Counted from the first letter of the stretch, positions 19,805-29,279 are shown. The stretch: DNA of 64,000 nt from Dokdonella immobilis (GCF_900115085.1 NZ_FOVF01000006.1:156836-220835); one strand, 5' to 3'. Notes: generated from the sequence alone by a model not told the origin. A program made the numbers and translations.

Positions 19805-19967
19805 GGGCCGCCGTTCTGGGTTGCGGGAAGACAAACATATACCATCGGTCGCCGCATTCCCGCATCTGTCTGCGGCGCTGCCTGAAATACGGCGTGCCGG
19901 TGGCATGGCTTCCGATCGCCTTCCTGCGTGGTCGGCGCTAGCCTTGGACCTGCATTTCAAGGAAACA

Positions 19968-20969
19968 ATGAAGCGACTGGTTCCGACATTCGATCGTTAT
20001 GCCCTGGCCCTGCTGGCGACCGTGGCACTGGCCGCAGCTTTGCCGTGCCGGGGCGCTTTCGCCGCCGCCTTCGAAACGCTTACCACGATCGCCATCGTTC
20101 TGCTTTTTTTCCTGCATGGTGCACGCCTTTCACGCGACGCGGTCATCGCCGGACTGGTCCATTGGCGCCTGCACCTGCTGGTCCTGGCCAGTACCTATCT
20201 GCTGTTTCCGCTGATCGGGGTCGGCATCGAGGCCCTCTTGCCCTCCGCGCTGCTGCCATCCGGCCTGGTCGTCGGCATCCTGTTCCTGTGCGCCCTGCCT
20301 TCGACCGTGCAGTCTTCGATCGCATTCACGGCAATCGCACGCGGCAACGTCGCTGCGGCGGTCTGCAGCGCCTCGCTGTCCAACCTGCTTGGCGTTTTCC
20401 TGGCCCCAATGCTGGTATCCCTGCTGTTGCACTCATCCGCTGCAGGCGTTTCAGGCTCCGGCTCGATTGGCAAGATCGTGCTGGAGCTGTTCGTGCCATT
20501 CGTGGCCGGGCATCTGGCGCGGCCGTGGATCGGGCGCCGGGTCGAGCGCAGCCGCCGTTTGCTGGCGTATACGGACCGCGGCACGGTCCTGCTGGTCGTC
20601 TACGTCGCCTTCAGTGCCTCGATGGTGGAAGGCCTGTGGCACAACGTGCCATGGCCGACGCTCGGCGTCCTGTTCGCTCTGCTCGCCCTCATGCTCGCAT
20701 TCATCCTGCTTGCCACGACCTGGCTCAGCCGTCGCTTCGGCTTCGGCCGCGAGGATGAAATCGCGATCGTCTTCTGCGGCTCCAAGAAGAGCCTGGCCAG
20801 TGGCGTGCCGATCGCGAGGATCCTGTTCGCCGGCAGTCCGGCACTCGGCATGATCGTGTTGCCGGTACTCATCTACCACCAGTTGCAGCTGCTGGTCTGC
20901 GCGGTTCTGGCCCAGCACTATGCACGCAGGAGCGATCAGGCCGCGACGCTGAAGCAGGAAGCGGCTTGA
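19968..20969 (+). CDS. YfeH-type sodium/bile acid symporter family protein
   Basis: This 333-residue membrane protein has about nine helices and belongs to the SBF-like (YfeH, DUF4137) branch of bile acid:Na+ symporters. Recognisable blocks are LCALPSTVQSSIAFTAIARG, NLLGVFLAP, ELFVPFVAGHLARPWIGR and FCGSKKSLASGVPIA, the last two with conserved polar residues in helices. AAGGAAACA stands right before the ATG at 19968. The substrate is unknown; family members move organic anions with sodium. It is divergent from the MFS gene, with 163 bp between starts that should hold both promoters, and converges on ctaB. Confidence 0.86.
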   Translation: MKRLVPTFDRYALALLATVALAAALPCRGAFAAAFETLTTIAIVLLFFLHGARLSRDAVIAGLVHWRLHLLVLASTYLLFPLIGVGIEALLPSALLPSGLVVGILFLCALPSTVQSSIAFTAIARGNVAAAVCSASLSNLLGVFLAPMLVSLLLHSSAAGVSGSGSIGKIVLELFVPFVAGHLARPWIGRRVERSRRLLAYTDRGTVLLVVYVAFSASMVEGLWHNVPWPTLGVLFALLALMLAFILLATTWLSRRFGFGREDEIAIVFCGSKKSLASGVPIARILFAGSPALGMIVLPVLIYHQLQLLVCAVLAQHYARRSDQAATLKQEAA

Positions 20970-21034
20970 GCCGCGAAGCCTTTGCTGACGTGCAGCACGC
21001 ACAAAGGGGCATGTTGGCCCCACCTGCACGATTC

Positions 21035-21135
21035 GGGCGAATCCCCGATCCCGAATCCCGATTTTCAACGGCCGAACGGCGGGTCATCCCGCTTTCCGCT
21101 CCCCTACTCCCTATTCTCCACTCCCCATTCCCGAC
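21035..21135. repeat. 7-bp periodic GGGATTC-like repeats between convergent genes
   Basis: Between the YfeH gene and ctaB lie two tracts related to a 7-bp word (GAATCCC / CTCCCCAT variants), at about 21035-21064 and 21107-21134. They resemble the clearer inverted tracts at 24767-24864. A GGGGC / GCCCC hairpin with a 6-nt loop precedes them at 21006-21021. Together they may form the terminator for both convergent genes. Copy boundaries are imprecise. Confidence 0.45.
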
Positions 21136-22044
21136 TCAAACAGGCTTGAAAATCAGGCTGCCCGTGGCGGGAGGAGGCATTGGCATCAGGTAATGGTCGA
21201 CCAGCAGGAAGGCGAACAGGGCCATCAGGTAGACGATCGAGTAATTGAACACCTTCATCGCGAACAGCTCATCGGGTGGGTTGAGCAAACGGATCGCGTA
21301 GTAGAGGAAGCCTGCACCGAGAACGAGCGCGCCGCCGAGGTAGAACAGGCCGCTCATGCCGGTCAGGTAGGGCAGGATCGTCACGATCAGCAGCAGGATC
21401 GTATAGGCAAGCACGTGCCAGCGCGTGTAGGTGACGCCGTGGGTGACCGGCAGCATCGGCACCTGGGCGCGCGAATAGTCCTCGACGCGGAAGATCGCCA
21501 GGGCCCAGAAATGCGGCGGCGTCCAGACGAAGATGATCAGGAACAGCAGCAGCGCGTAGGGGTGCACTTCACCGGTCACGGCCGCCCATCCCAGCAGCGG
21601 CGGCGCGGCGCCGGCAGCGCCGCCGATGACGATGTTCTGCGAGGTCGCGCGCTTGAGAAAAGCCGTGTAGATGATCGCGTAGCCGATCAGCGAGGCGAAT
21701 GTCAGCGCAGCGGTCAGGGCATTGACGAGGCCGATCAGGATCGCCATCGACAGCCCGCCGAGGATGATCGCGAAACTCAGCACCTGGATCGGGGTCAGCG
21801 AGCCGGTTGCCAGCGGTCGGTGCGAGGTGCGCGCCATCAGGCGGTCGATGCGCTGGTCGATCAGGTGGTTGATCGCCGCCGCCGAGGCCGCGGCCAGCCA
21901 GATGCCGATGAAACCGGCCACCGACTGGCGCAGCGGCGGCCAGCCCGGCACGGCCAGGAACATGCCGATGATCGCGGTGAACACGATCAACGCAACCACG
22001 CGCGGCTTGGTCAGCTCCAGGTACTGGTGTGCGATCGAGGACAT
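21136..22044 (-). CDS. ctaB: Protohaem IX farnesyltransferase (haem O synthase)
   Basis: This 302-residue UbiA-family prenyltransferase transfers farnesyl pyrophosphate to haem b in the inner membrane, giving haem O for the oxidase. The first Asp-rich motif is [20 protein letters not shown], followed by the Asn/Asp pair. The second family block is [28 protein letters not shown]. About eight to nine membrane helices are predicted. The ATG at 22044 fits the usual [16 protein letters not shown] start. It is the last gene of the minus-strand oxidase assembly run, 47 bp after ctaA. Confidence 0.95.
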   Translation of the reverse strand: MSSIAHQYLELTKPRVVALIVFTAIIGMFLAVPGWPPLRQSVAGFIGIWLAAASAAAINHLIDQRIDRLMARTSHRPLATGSLTPIQVLSFAIILGGLSMAILIGLVNALTAALTFASLIGYAIIYTAFLKRATSQNIVIGGAAGAAPPLLGWAAVTGEVHPYALLLFLIIFVWTPPHFWALAIFRVEDYSRAQVPMLPVTHGVTYTRWHVLAYTILLLIVTILPYLTGMSGLFYLGGALVLGAGFLYYAIRLLNPPDELFAMKVFNYSIVYLMALFAFLLVDHYLMPMPPPATGSLIFKPV

Positions 22045-22091
22045 GCGCGATGGGCGTCTGGAAAATTCGAATGGGCCGTCACGGTAGCGGT

Positions 22092-23240
22092 TCAGCCGCG
22101 CGCCGTCACGCGCTGCTGCGAGCGCGCGAGGCAAAGTATCAACGTAAACAGCAGCAGCACGGCCACGGTGACATGTGCCAGGGCCACCCACAGCGGCAGG
22201 CCGAGCTTGACGTTGGCGATGCCGAGGCTGACCTGGACGAGCAGGCCGAGGCCGAGCGCGATGGCCGGCCCGCGCAAGCCGCGCCGGGCCAGCCGATGGG
22301 CGAGCCAGCCCAGGTAGCAGAATACGACCAGCGCGCCGATCCTGTGCGTCATCTGGATCGCGTTGCGCGCGGCAACATCGAGCACGCCGCCTTCGTAGTC
22401 GATGCCAATGCCGCGCCAGAGAATGAAACCCTCGTGGAAATCGGTAGCGGGCCACCATTGGCCCTGACAGGTCGGAAAATCGAGGCCGCAGGTCAAGGCG
22501 GCGTAGTTGGCGCTGGTCCAGCCGCCCAGTGCGATCTGCAGGCCGAGCAGGAACAACCCCACGCCGATGGCCCGACGAGTCGAGGTGGCGGCGTCAATCT
22601 CGGCACCGACACCGGCCAGGCGCAAGGCGACGTAGCTCATCAGCGAGAACGTGGTCAGGCCGCCGAGCAGATGACCCATGACCACAATCGGCTTGAGCAG
22701 CCAGGTCACCGTCCACATGCCGAGCATGGCCTGGAAGATCACCACCGACAGGATGACGACCGCGACGCGCCATGGAGCCGGTCGATCCAGCCGCGCCGCC
22801 ACGACCAGCGGCAAGGCCAGGGCCAGTGCCGAGCACGCGGCGGACAGTCCGTGCAGCCCCTTGATGTAGCCGACCACGCCGATCGCCGCCGCGATCGCCG
22901 CAACGATCAACGCAGCGCGCATCGCCTTGCGCCGCCAGACTGCGCTCAGGGCAAGCACGAGGATCAGCACGCCGAGCGAGCCTGCGACCATGCGGTGGCC
23001 CTGTTCGCGCCAGGTCTTGTGGTTTTCGACCGGACGCTCGGGATAGGCCAGGTTGGCCGCGCTGATTTCCTGTTCATGGCCGGGCCAGGTCGCCTTGCCG
23101 TAGCAGGTCGGCCAGTCCGGACAGGACAGGCCGGCGTGGGTCAGGCGTACGAAGGCGCCGAACACGATCACGCAGAACGCCAGTGCGGCCGCGATCGCGG
23201 CCAGACGGGCCGGCCAGGACCACGACGAAATCCGGGCCAT
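22092..23240 (-). CDS. ctaA: Haem A synthase (COX15/CtaA family)
   Basis: This 382-residue inner-membrane enzyme oxidises the methyl group of haem O to the formyl of haem A. It has eight helices with the four haem-ligand His regions ([44 protein letters not shown] and [12 protein letters not shown]) and a periplasmic Cys pair in [14 protein letters not shown]. The start codon overlaps the stop of the preceding Sco-like gene (TGATG at 23240), so translation is probably coupled. Confidence 0.95.
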   Translation of the reverse strand: MARISSWSWPARLAAIAAALAFCVIVFGAFVRLTHAGLSCPDWPTCYGKATWPGHEQEISAANLAYPERPVENHKTWREQGHRMVAGSLGVLILVLALSAVWRRKAMRAALIVAAIAAAIGVVGYIKGLHGLSAACSALALALPLVVAARLDRPAPWRVAVVILSVVIFQAMLGMWTVTWLLKPIVVMGHLLGGLTTFSLMSYVALRLAGVGAEIDAATSTRRAIGVGLFLLGLQIALGGWTSANYAALTCGLDFPTCQGQWWPATDFHEGFILWRGIGIDYEGGVLDVAARNAIQMTHRIGALVVFCYLGWLAHRLARRGLRGPAIALGLGLLVQVSLGIANVKLGLPLWVALAHVTVAVLLLFTLILCLARSQQRVTARG

Positions 23241-23788
23241 CACTTGGTCACCTTGGCGAGGTCCTTGCGCAGTCCACTCGCATCGAACCCGTTCGCGTAC
23301 CAGGTCAGGGCGATGCCGTCCGGCTTGACCAGCACCACCGCGACACCGTCCTCGACATCGGGCTTCCACTCGGCGAAGCGGTTTTCGACATCGCTGCCGA
23401 CCTGCCAGACCTTGAGCAACTCATCGGCCCCGGGCCCGATCGGTGGCGTGCCGAGCAGCACCAGGCGAACCCGACGCGAGTTCTGGTTCAGCGAAATGCG
23501 CGCGCGATGGATCAGGTCGAGTTGGCGCGCGCACTGCTCGGCGCACTGGCGACCGGGAATCGCGACCACGCTCCAGCGCCAGTCCGGATCGTGCCAGTCC
23601 AGGCGCGAACCATCAGCCAGGCTGACCACGGCGTCCTCGACCGAGCGCTGCGGAACGATGCCCTGGCCGTAGCTGCGCGCACCCGGAACCCAGCCGCTGT
23701 TCGCGAGCACTACCGCAAGCAGTACCGGGATCGCGAACAGCGAGGCGAGCAGGACCAGCTGCAGGCGTTTCTTGTTTCTCGTTTGCAT
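23240..23788 (-). CDS. Sco-like cytochrome oxidase assembly membrane protein
   Basis: This protein has 182 residues with one N-terminal membrane helix (about 10-30) and a periplasmic thioredoxin-like domain. CAEQC is a CxxxC copper- or thiol-binding motif like that of Sco proteins. The same gene sits between surf1 and ctaA in Pseudomonas (the PA0111 position). It may help assemble CuA or reduce its cysteines. The family's conserved His further on is not obvious, so copper binding is uncertain. Start and stop overlap the neighbouring genes by one base each. Confidence 0.8.
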   Translation of the reverse strand: MQTRNKKRLQLVLLASLFAIPVLLAVVLANSGWVPGARSYGQGIVPQRSVEDAVVSLADGSRLDWHDPDWRWSVVAIPGRQCAEQCARQLDLIHRARISLNQNSRRVRLVLLGTPPIGPGADELLKVWQVGSDVENRFAEWKPDVEDGVAVVLVKPDGIALTWYANGFDASGLRKDLAKVTK

Positions 23789-24537
23789 CAGTTCAATCCG
23801 GGTTTCTGGCGTCGCCAATGCAGCACGACGAAAATCACGAGCGAGGCGATGGCGAAACAGAACCACTGGAACGCATAGCCTCGATGGCGCTCCGGCGGCA
23901 TGATCTGCGGCGTCCATTCGCGCACGAAGGCCGACGCCGGATCCGGGTCGAGCAGCAATACCCGGTCATCCAGCTGCCGACCGGCATCCTGCGCGATCTC
24001 GGCCGGATCGATGTAGATCGTCAGCTTCGGCCAGCGGCTGGAATGCGGCAGGGCGTTGCCACCGAGACGCAGTCCCGAACCCGGAGCGGGTGCGTACAAG
24101 CCACTCAACTCGACTTCTCCATCCGGCAAGTCCGGCTGCGATTCCGATTCGGCGCGTGGCAGGAACCCTCGATTGACCAGCAGCGCCTCGGCGCCGTCCT
24201 CCGGCATGAAGATGGCGAACGAAAAACGACCCTGGCGCCCATCGCGCACTTGGTCGTCCAGTACATAGGTATGGGTCGTATCGAACCAACCGCGGACGCG
24301 CACGTGTGGATACAAACCGGCTGCGGCGTGTCGTCGCGCCTCGTCCAGCGTGACGGCTTGCTGCGCGGACGCGCCGGCGAATGCGGCCAGCAGCAATTCC
24401 TTGTCCGCTGCGCGTTGCAGCTGCCAGAACCCCAGGGTTGAAAAGGCCGCGCCACCCGCCACGGTCAGCAGGATCGCGAACCATGATGGCCTGACCCAGC
24501 GTCTAGCCACGACGGTCGGGACTATACTGGCCACCAT
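23788..24537 (-). CDS. SURF1 family oxidase assembly protein
   Basis: This 249-residue protein has two membrane helices, one near residues 17-37 and one near 222-240, that flank a periplasmic domain. The SURF1 signatures are GGAAFSTLGFWQLQRAADK near the first helix, ALLVNRGFLP in the middle and YAFQWFCFAIASLV before the end. SURF1 proteins help insert haem a into subunit I. The stop overlaps the next gene's start (23788). The start is only 20 bp from the start of the divergent DUF2909 gene. Confidence 0.92.
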   Translation of the reverse strand: MVASIVPTVVARRWVRPSWFAILLTVAGGAAFSTLGFWQLQRAADKELLLAAFAGASAQQAVTLDEARRHAAAGLYPHVRVRGWFDTTHTYVLDDQVRDGRQGRFSFAIFMPEDGAEALLVNRGFLPRAESESQPDLPDGEVELSGLYAPAPGSGLRLGGNALPHSSRWPKLTIYIDPAEIAQDAGRQLDDRVLLLDPDPASAFVREWTPQIMPPERHRGYAFQWFCFAIASLVIFVVLHWRRQKPGLN

Positions 24538-24557
24538 CGCGAACGGACGAATCGAAC

Positions 24558-24761
24558 ATGACCAGCAAGATCCTGATCGTCGTATTCCTGATTGCCATTG
24601 TCTGGAATCTCGGCGCCGGCCTCTACTACATGATGACCGACAAGGGTGGCACCGATCGCACGGTCAAGGCCCTGACCCGACGCATCGGCATCTCGGTCCT
24701 GCTGATCGTGCTGATCATGATCGGCATGCTGACCGGCTACATCCAGCCGCACGGCCTTTAG
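24558..24761 (+). CDS. Twin-transmembrane protein, DUF2909 family
   Basis: This small protein of 67 residues has two helices (about 4-25 and 43-63) joined by a short loop, TDKGGTDRTVKALTRR. It belongs to the DUF2909 family that lies in cytochrome c oxidase clusters of Pseudomonas and Xanthomonas. It probably plays a part in oxidase assembly or stability, though no mechanism is known to me. It is the only plus-strand gene in the oxidase cluster and sits back to back with surf1. Confidence 0.85.
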   Translation: MTSKILIVVFLIAIVWNLGAGLYYMMTDKGGTDRTVKALTRRIGISVLLIVLIMIGMLTGYIQPHGL

Positions 24762-24766
24762 GCGAC

Positions 24767-24864
24767 GGGATTCGGGATTCGGGATTTGGGATTCGCAAAA
24801 GCCAAAGACGGCATATCGCGAAAATCCCGCTCTTACGAATCTCGAATCTCCAATCCCCAATCCC
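24767..24864. repeat. Inverted tracts of a 7-bp repeat, probable bidirectional terminator
   Basis: Four 7-bp units (GGGATTC, GGGATTC, GGGATTT, GGGATTC) run from 24767 to 24794. Four complementary units (GAATCTC twice, CAATCCC twice) run from 24837 to 24864. The two tracts can pair imperfectly over 28 bp around a 42-nt loop. They separate the convergent DUF2909 and coxC genes. Similar short-period repeats appear at 21035-21135. Confidence 0.7.
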
Positions 24865-24869
24865 GGCTC

Positions 24870-25742
24870 TCAGAGCACGTAAACAAAAACGAACAAGCCG
24901 AGCCAGACCACGTCGACGAAGTGCCAGTACCAGGCGACCGCTTCGAAACCGAAGTGGTTGTCCTTGGTGAAGTGGCCCTTGGCGCAACGGAACCAGATCA
25001 CGGTCAGCATGATCGCGCCGAGGGTGACATGCAGGCCGTGGAAGCCGGTCAGCATGAAGAAGGTCGACCCGTAGACGCCGCTGTGCAGGGTCAGGTTCAG
25101 ATGCGTATAGGCCTCCATGTACTCGGTGGCCTGGAAGTACAGGAAGGCAGCGCCGAGCGCGACCGTGGCGCCCAGCCAGACCAGCAGGGCGCGACGATAA
25201 CCGGCGCGCAGTGCGTGATGGGCGAACGTGATGGTGACGCCCGAGCTGAGCAGCAGCAGGGTATTGACCAGCGGCAGGTGCCAGGCCGGGATCGTCTCGA
25301 AGTTGCCGCCGATATTGCCGGGACCATTGGTCGGCCAGGTCGGCGTGTAGCCCTGCCAGAGGAAGTAGTTGGTCAATCCACCGTGTCCTTCGCCACCGAT
25401 CCACGGCACCGAATACATGCGGGCGTAGAACAGCGCGCCGAAGAACGCCGCGAAGAACATGATCTCGGAAAAGATGAACCACATCATGCCCATGCGGAAG
25501 GACACGTCGACCTGGTTGTTGTAGGTGCCGGCGACCGACTCGCGGATCACCGTACCGAACCAGCCGAACATCATGAAGATGATGATGGCGAGACCGAGGA
25601 ACATCAGCGGCGTCGAGGTGATGCCACTGCCCCCGTTGAACAGGTTGGCCGCACCAATGACCGTGCTGAACAGGCCGATGGAGCCGATGATCGGCCAGTG
25701 GCTGCCGTGTGGAACGTAGTAAGCACCTTGTGTATGCGCCAT
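24870..25742 (-). CDS. coxC: Cytochrome c oxidase subunit III
   Basis: This 290-residue integral membrane subunit of the aa3-type oxidase has seven helices. Signatures are FSEIMFFAAFFGALFYARM, FHGLHVTLGAIML and HFGFEAVAWYWHFVDVVWL, the last two near the C-terminus. Subunit III stabilises subunit I and guides proton uptake. It lies 29 bp downstream of ctaG on the same strand and converges with the DUF2909 gene across the inverted repeats at 24767-24864. Confidence 0.96.
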   Translation of the reverse strand: MAHTQGAYYVPHGSHWPIIGSIGLFSTVIGAANLFNGGSGITSTPLMFLGLAIIIFMMFGWFGTVIRESVAGTYNNQVDVSFRMGMMWFIFSEIMFFAAFFGALFYARMYSVPWIGGEGHGGLTNYFLWQGYTPTWPTNGPGNIGGNFETIPAWHLPLVNTLLLLSSGVTITFAHHALRAGYRRALLVWLGATVALGAAFLYFQATEYMEAYTHLNLTLHSGVYGSTFFMLTGFHGLHVTLGAIMLTVIWFRCAKGHFTKDNHFGFEAVAWYWHFVDVVWLGLFVFVYVL

Positions 25743-25771
25743 GATCTTGGAACCCCGGACTCAAGGATGGG

Positions 25772-26398
25772 TCAGTTCTTCGCGACGCCGTTGGCTGACC
25801 CGGACACGAGCCCGAGGCGGCCGGTGGCCAGTTCATTCGCGTAGAAGGTATAGGACAACGTCAGCGTCTTCACGCCGGCGGGCAGCTGCGGATCGACGAC
25901 GAAACGCACCGGCATGCGCCGCGATTCGCCGGCTTCCAGCGTCTGTTCGGTGAAGCAGAAGCATTCGGTCTTGTTGAAATAGGGCGAGGCCTCGCTCGGC
26001 GCCACGCTCGGCACAGCATTGCCGACGATCGCCGCACCCGACTCATTGGTCGCATCGAACCAGACCTCGGTCAGCGCGCCGGGATGCACTTCGATGCGGG
26101 CCTTCTCGGCACTGAACGCCCACGGCAGCTTGCTGTTGACACTGGCCACGAATTCGACCGCGATCGTACGTGACTCGTCGACCTTCATCATCGCCACCGT
26201 GGCCGCATCCGCCGCCTCGCCCGACAGCTTGATGCCGAGCACGTGCTCGCAGGCGATCCGGTAGATCGGAACCATCGCAAACCCGAACAGGAACGACGCG
26301 CCAACGACGAACAATGCCGTCTTCGCGATACCGCGCGCGTCATGCTTCACGCGCGCCGCGCGCGGAGTGGATTCGTGCTGGCCGGAATCGCTCTTCAT
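25772..26398 (-). CDS. ctaG: Cytochrome c oxidase assembly protein CtaG/Cox11
   Basis: This protein has 208 residues with one N-terminal membrane helix (about 26-47) and a periplasmic immunoglobulin-like domain. The copper motif CFCF is present in YFNKTECFCFTEQTL. Cox11 delivers copper to the CuB site of subunit I. YRIACEHVLG near the helix and a C-terminal LSYTFYAN are also typical. It sits between coxA (122 bp upstream) and coxC, the usual oxidase order. Confidence 0.94.
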   Translation of the reverse strand: MKSDSGQHESTPRAARVKHDARGIAKTALFVVGASFLFGFAMVPIYRIACEHVLGIKLSGEAADAATVAMMKVDESRTIAVEFVASVNSKLPWAFSAEKARIEVHPGALTEVWFDATNESGAAIVGNAVPSVAPSEASPYFNKTECFCFTEQTLEAGESRRMPVRFVVDPQLPAGVKTLTLSYTFYANELATGRLGLVSGSANGVAKN

Positions 26399-26520
26399 CT
26401 AAACCGCAAAACCCAAAGAAATAGTTGCTTCACTTGAAGAGTGCGGCCATGGATGGCTGCTTCTTCTCTCCGCTCTGCGTTCAAGGATGAACGCAAGAAA
26501 CAAACAAGCCAAACAAAGCC

Positions 26521-28143
26521 TCAATGCGTAACATCACCATGAGCAAGCATGGAATCATCGATCACCGGCGGCTCGCTGAAAGTGTGATGCGGCGCCGGCG
26601 ACGGCACCGTCCATTCGAGGCCGCGCGCGCCCTCCCAGACCCGCGTGGTTGCACGGTTCTTCGAGAAGAAGACGGCATGCACGATGACGCCGACGAACAG
26701 CAACTGGCTCGCACCGAACCAGAAGCCACCGATCGAGCTGATCATGTTGAAGTCGGCGAAGGCGACGTTGTAGTCGGGAATGCGGCGCGGCATGCCGGCC
26801 AGGCCCAGGAAGTGCTGCGGGAAGAACAGCACGTTGACCGAGATCACGCTCATCCAGAAGTGGATCTTGCCCCAGCGCTCGCTGTACATGTTGCCGCACC
26901 ACTTCGGCAGCCAGTAGTAGACCGAAGCCATGATCGCGAAGATCGCACCCGTCACGAGCACGTAGTGGAAGTGGGCGACGACGAAGTAGGTGTCGTGGTA
27001 CTGGAAGTCGGCTGGCACGATCGCCAGCATGAGGCCCGAAAAGCCGCCGATCGTGAACAGGATGACGAATGCGATCGCGAACAGCATCGGCGTCTCGAAG
27101 GTCATCGAGCCTTCCCACATCGTGGTGACCCAGTTGAACACCTTCACCCCGGTCGGGATCGCGATCAGCATCGTCGCGTACATGAAGTACAGCTCGCCGC
27201 CGAGCGGCATGCCGACCGTGAACATGTGGTGGGCCCAGACGATGAACGAGAGGAAGGCGATCGAGGCGACCGCATAGATCATCGCCTGGTAGCCGAACAG
27301 CGGCTTGCGCGCGAAGGTCGGGATGATCTCGCTGACGATGCCGAAGGCCGGCAGGATCATGATGTAGACCTCGGGATGCCCGAAGAACCAGAAGATGTGC
27401 TGGAACATGACCGGGTCGCCGCCGCCGGCGGCATTGAAGAAACTGGTGCCGAAGAACTTGTCGGTCAGCAGCATGGTCACCGCGCCGGCCAGCACCGGCA
27501 TCACCGCGATCAGCAGGAACGCCGTGATCAGCCACGTCCAGGTGAAGATCGGCATCTTCAGCAGGTCCATGCCCGGCGCGCGCATGTTGAGGATGGTGGC
27601 GATGATGTTGATCGCACCCATGATGGAGCTGATGCCCATCATGTGGATGGCGAAGATGACGAAGGCGACGCTGTTGCCGCCCTGCAGTGACAGCGGCGGA
27701 TACAGGGTCCAGCCGCCCTGTGGGCCGGCGCCCGGCATGAACAGGGTCGACAGCAGCAGGGTGAAGGCGAACGGCAGGATCCAGAACGACCAGTTGTTCA
27801 TGCGCGGCAGGGCCATGTCCGGCGCGCCGATCTGCAGCGGGATCATCCAGTTGCCGAGGCCGACGAAGGCCGGCATGACCGCACCGAAGATCATGACCAG
27901 GGCGTGGATCGTGGTCATCTCGTTGAAGAATTCGGGCTGGACCAGCTGCAGGCCTGGCTGGAACAGTTCGGCGCGGATGATCATCGCCATCGAACCGCCG
28001 ACGAAGAACATGGTCAGCGCGAACACCAGATACAGGGTACCGATGTCCTTGTGGTTGGTGGTGAACAGCCAGCGATGCAGGAAACCTTCCGGCTTGTGAT
28101 CGTGGGCGTCGTGATGGGTGTCGTGGACGGCAGCGTGGGCCAT
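26521..28143 (-). CDS. ctaD: Cytochrome c oxidase subunit I
   Basis: This 540-residue catalytic subunit has 12 helices. Ligands of the binuclear centre are visible in FGHPEVYIMILPAFG (CuB His and the cross-linked Tyr) and WAHHMFTVG. VVAHFHYVLVTG carries the haem a3 and haem a His pair. The C-terminus is the usual HTFSEPPVID type. A strong GAGGTAGAGG stands upstream of the ATG. It follows coxB by 30 bp. Its N-terminus carries a His-rich tail (HAAVHDTHHDAHDH) of unknown role. Confidence 0.97.
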   Translation of the reverse strand: MAHAAVHDTHHDAHDHKPEGFLHRWLFTTNHKDIGTLYLVFALTMFFVGGSMAMIIRAELFQPGLQLVQPEFFNEMTTIHALVMIFGAVMPAFVGLGNWMIPLQIGAPDMALPRMNNWSFWILPFAFTLLLSTLFMPGAGPQGGWTLYPPLSLQGGNSVAFVIFAIHMMGISSIMGAINIIATILNMRAPGMDLLKMPIFTWTWLITAFLLIAVMPVLAGAVTMLLTDKFFGTSFFNAAGGGDPVMFQHIFWFFGHPEVYIMILPAFGIVSEIIPTFARKPLFGYQAMIYAVASIAFLSFIVWAHHMFTVGMPLGGELYFMYATMLIAIPTGVKVFNWVTTMWEGSMTFETPMLFAIAFVILFTIGGFSGLMLAIVPADFQYHDTYFVVAHFHYVLVTGAIFAIMASVYYWLPKWCGNMYSERWGKIHFWMSVISVNVLFFPQHFLGLAGMPRRIPDYNVAFADFNMISSIGGFWFGASQLLFVGVIVHAVFFSKNRATTRVWEGARGLEWTVPSPAPHHTFSEPPVIDDSMLAHGDVTH

Positions 28144-28173
28144 GGCCTCTACCTCGAGAATTCTGTTGCGAAA

Positions 28174-29082
28174 TCAGCCCTGCGGGGCTGTCGTCGGAGC
28201 AAGTGTGATGGCGGTGGCTTCGACCGCCGGCGCCGGGGCCTGGTCGGTCATCCACTGCTCGAATTCAGCCTTCGGCAGCACCTTGACCACGATCGGCATG
28301 AAGCCGTGGTCACGGCCGCAGAGTTCGGCGCATTGGCCGCGATAGACGCCGGGCTGGTCGACCTGGGTCCAGGCCGAGTTGATGATGCCGGGGATCGCGT
28401 CCTGCTTCCAGCCGAGCGAGGGGACCCACCAGGCGTGGATGACGTCGTCGGCGGTGACCACGAAGCGGACCTTGACCCCGGCTGGCAGCACCAGCGGCTT
28501 GTCCACATCGAGCAGATACGTGGAAACGCCATCGACCTTGATCGCCGCCGGATCGAGGCCGGAATCGAGCTGGCGCGTGCGGTTCGACTGCGTTTCGAGG
28601 CTCGAGACGAAATTGATGCCGGGCTGCTTGCCGAAGTAGTCGACGTACTCGTAGCGCCACTTCCACTGGTAGCCGGTGACCTTGATGGTCATCTCAGAAT
28701 CGGAGGTGTCGGCCATGCGCAGCAGCAACGCGGTCGCCGGCCAGGCGCTGCCGATCAGGATCAGGATCGGAATGATCGTCCAGGCCGCCTCGAGCTTGGT
28801 GCTGTGGCTCCAGGTCGCGGCGACCGCGCCCCTGGACTTGCGGAAGCGGAACATGGCCACGAACATCACGCCGAAGACGACCACGCCGATGACCACGCAG
28901 ATCCAGAACATGATCATGTGGATGTCGTGGACCTGGGCCGAGGTTTCGGTCGCCCCGCGGGTCATGTTGAGCTGCCACGGCTGCGGGTTGGCGCTGGCCG
29001 CGGTACTCGCGAGCATGCCGAGGATGATCAGAGCCGGCGCAGCCAGCGCACGGCGCATTCGCGAGATCCCAACTGACATCAT
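28174..29082 (-). CDS. coxB: Cytochrome c oxidase subunit II
   Basis: This 302-residue precursor has a signal peptide (about 1-31, ending TAASA), two membrane helices (about 55-75 and 97-118) and a periplasmic CuA domain. CuA ligands are DVIHAWWVPSLG (His) and CAELCGRDHGFM (two Cys, His and Met). ATGs at 29088, 29082 and 29079 compete; AAGGTG has the best spacing to 29082, so I use that one. It heads the minus-strand oxidase run coxB-ctaD-ctaG-coxC. Confidence 0.95.
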   Translation of the reverse strand: MMSVGISRMRRALAAPALIILGMLASTAASANPQPWQLNMTRGATETSAQVHDIHMIMFWICVVIGVVVFGVMFVAMFRFRKSRGAVAATWSHSTKLEAAWTIIPILILIGSAWPATALLLRMADTSDSEMTIKVTGYQWKWRYEYVDYFGKQPGINFVSSLETQSNRTRQLDSGLDPAAIKVDGVSTYLLDVDKPLVLPAGVKVRFVVTADDVIHAWWVPSLGWKQDAIPGIINSAWTQVDQPGVYRGQCAELCGRDHGFMPIVVKVLPKAEFEQWMTDQAPAPAVEATAITLAPTTAPQG

Positions 29083-29253
29083 TGCCATCACCTTGAATAC
29101 GTAAGTCACTTGAACCGAATGCCGGCCACCTTGGCGGCCGATACGGAAATCCGGGCCCTGGATCCGGCCACAAACCGGGCCGGACGCGCATCGTCCGTGA
29201 AAACGATATGCAGGGAACCTCGGAATGATAGTGGAGTGGGCGCGGGAGCGGCA

Positions 29254-29279
29254 AGGAAAAAGCCCGGCACGGGCGCTTT
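29254..29279 (-). terminator. Hairpin with T-run pointing toward coxB
   Basis: Read leftward, GCCCG TGC CGGGC is followed by TTTTTCC, the shape of an intrinsic terminator, with flanking AAAG/CTTT able to extend the stem. There is no upstream minus-strand gene for it to end. If the oxidase promoter lies to its right, it would be in the transcribed leader and could act as an attenuator. If the promoter lies to its left, it would only block antisense transcripts from putA. Confidence 0.4.
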
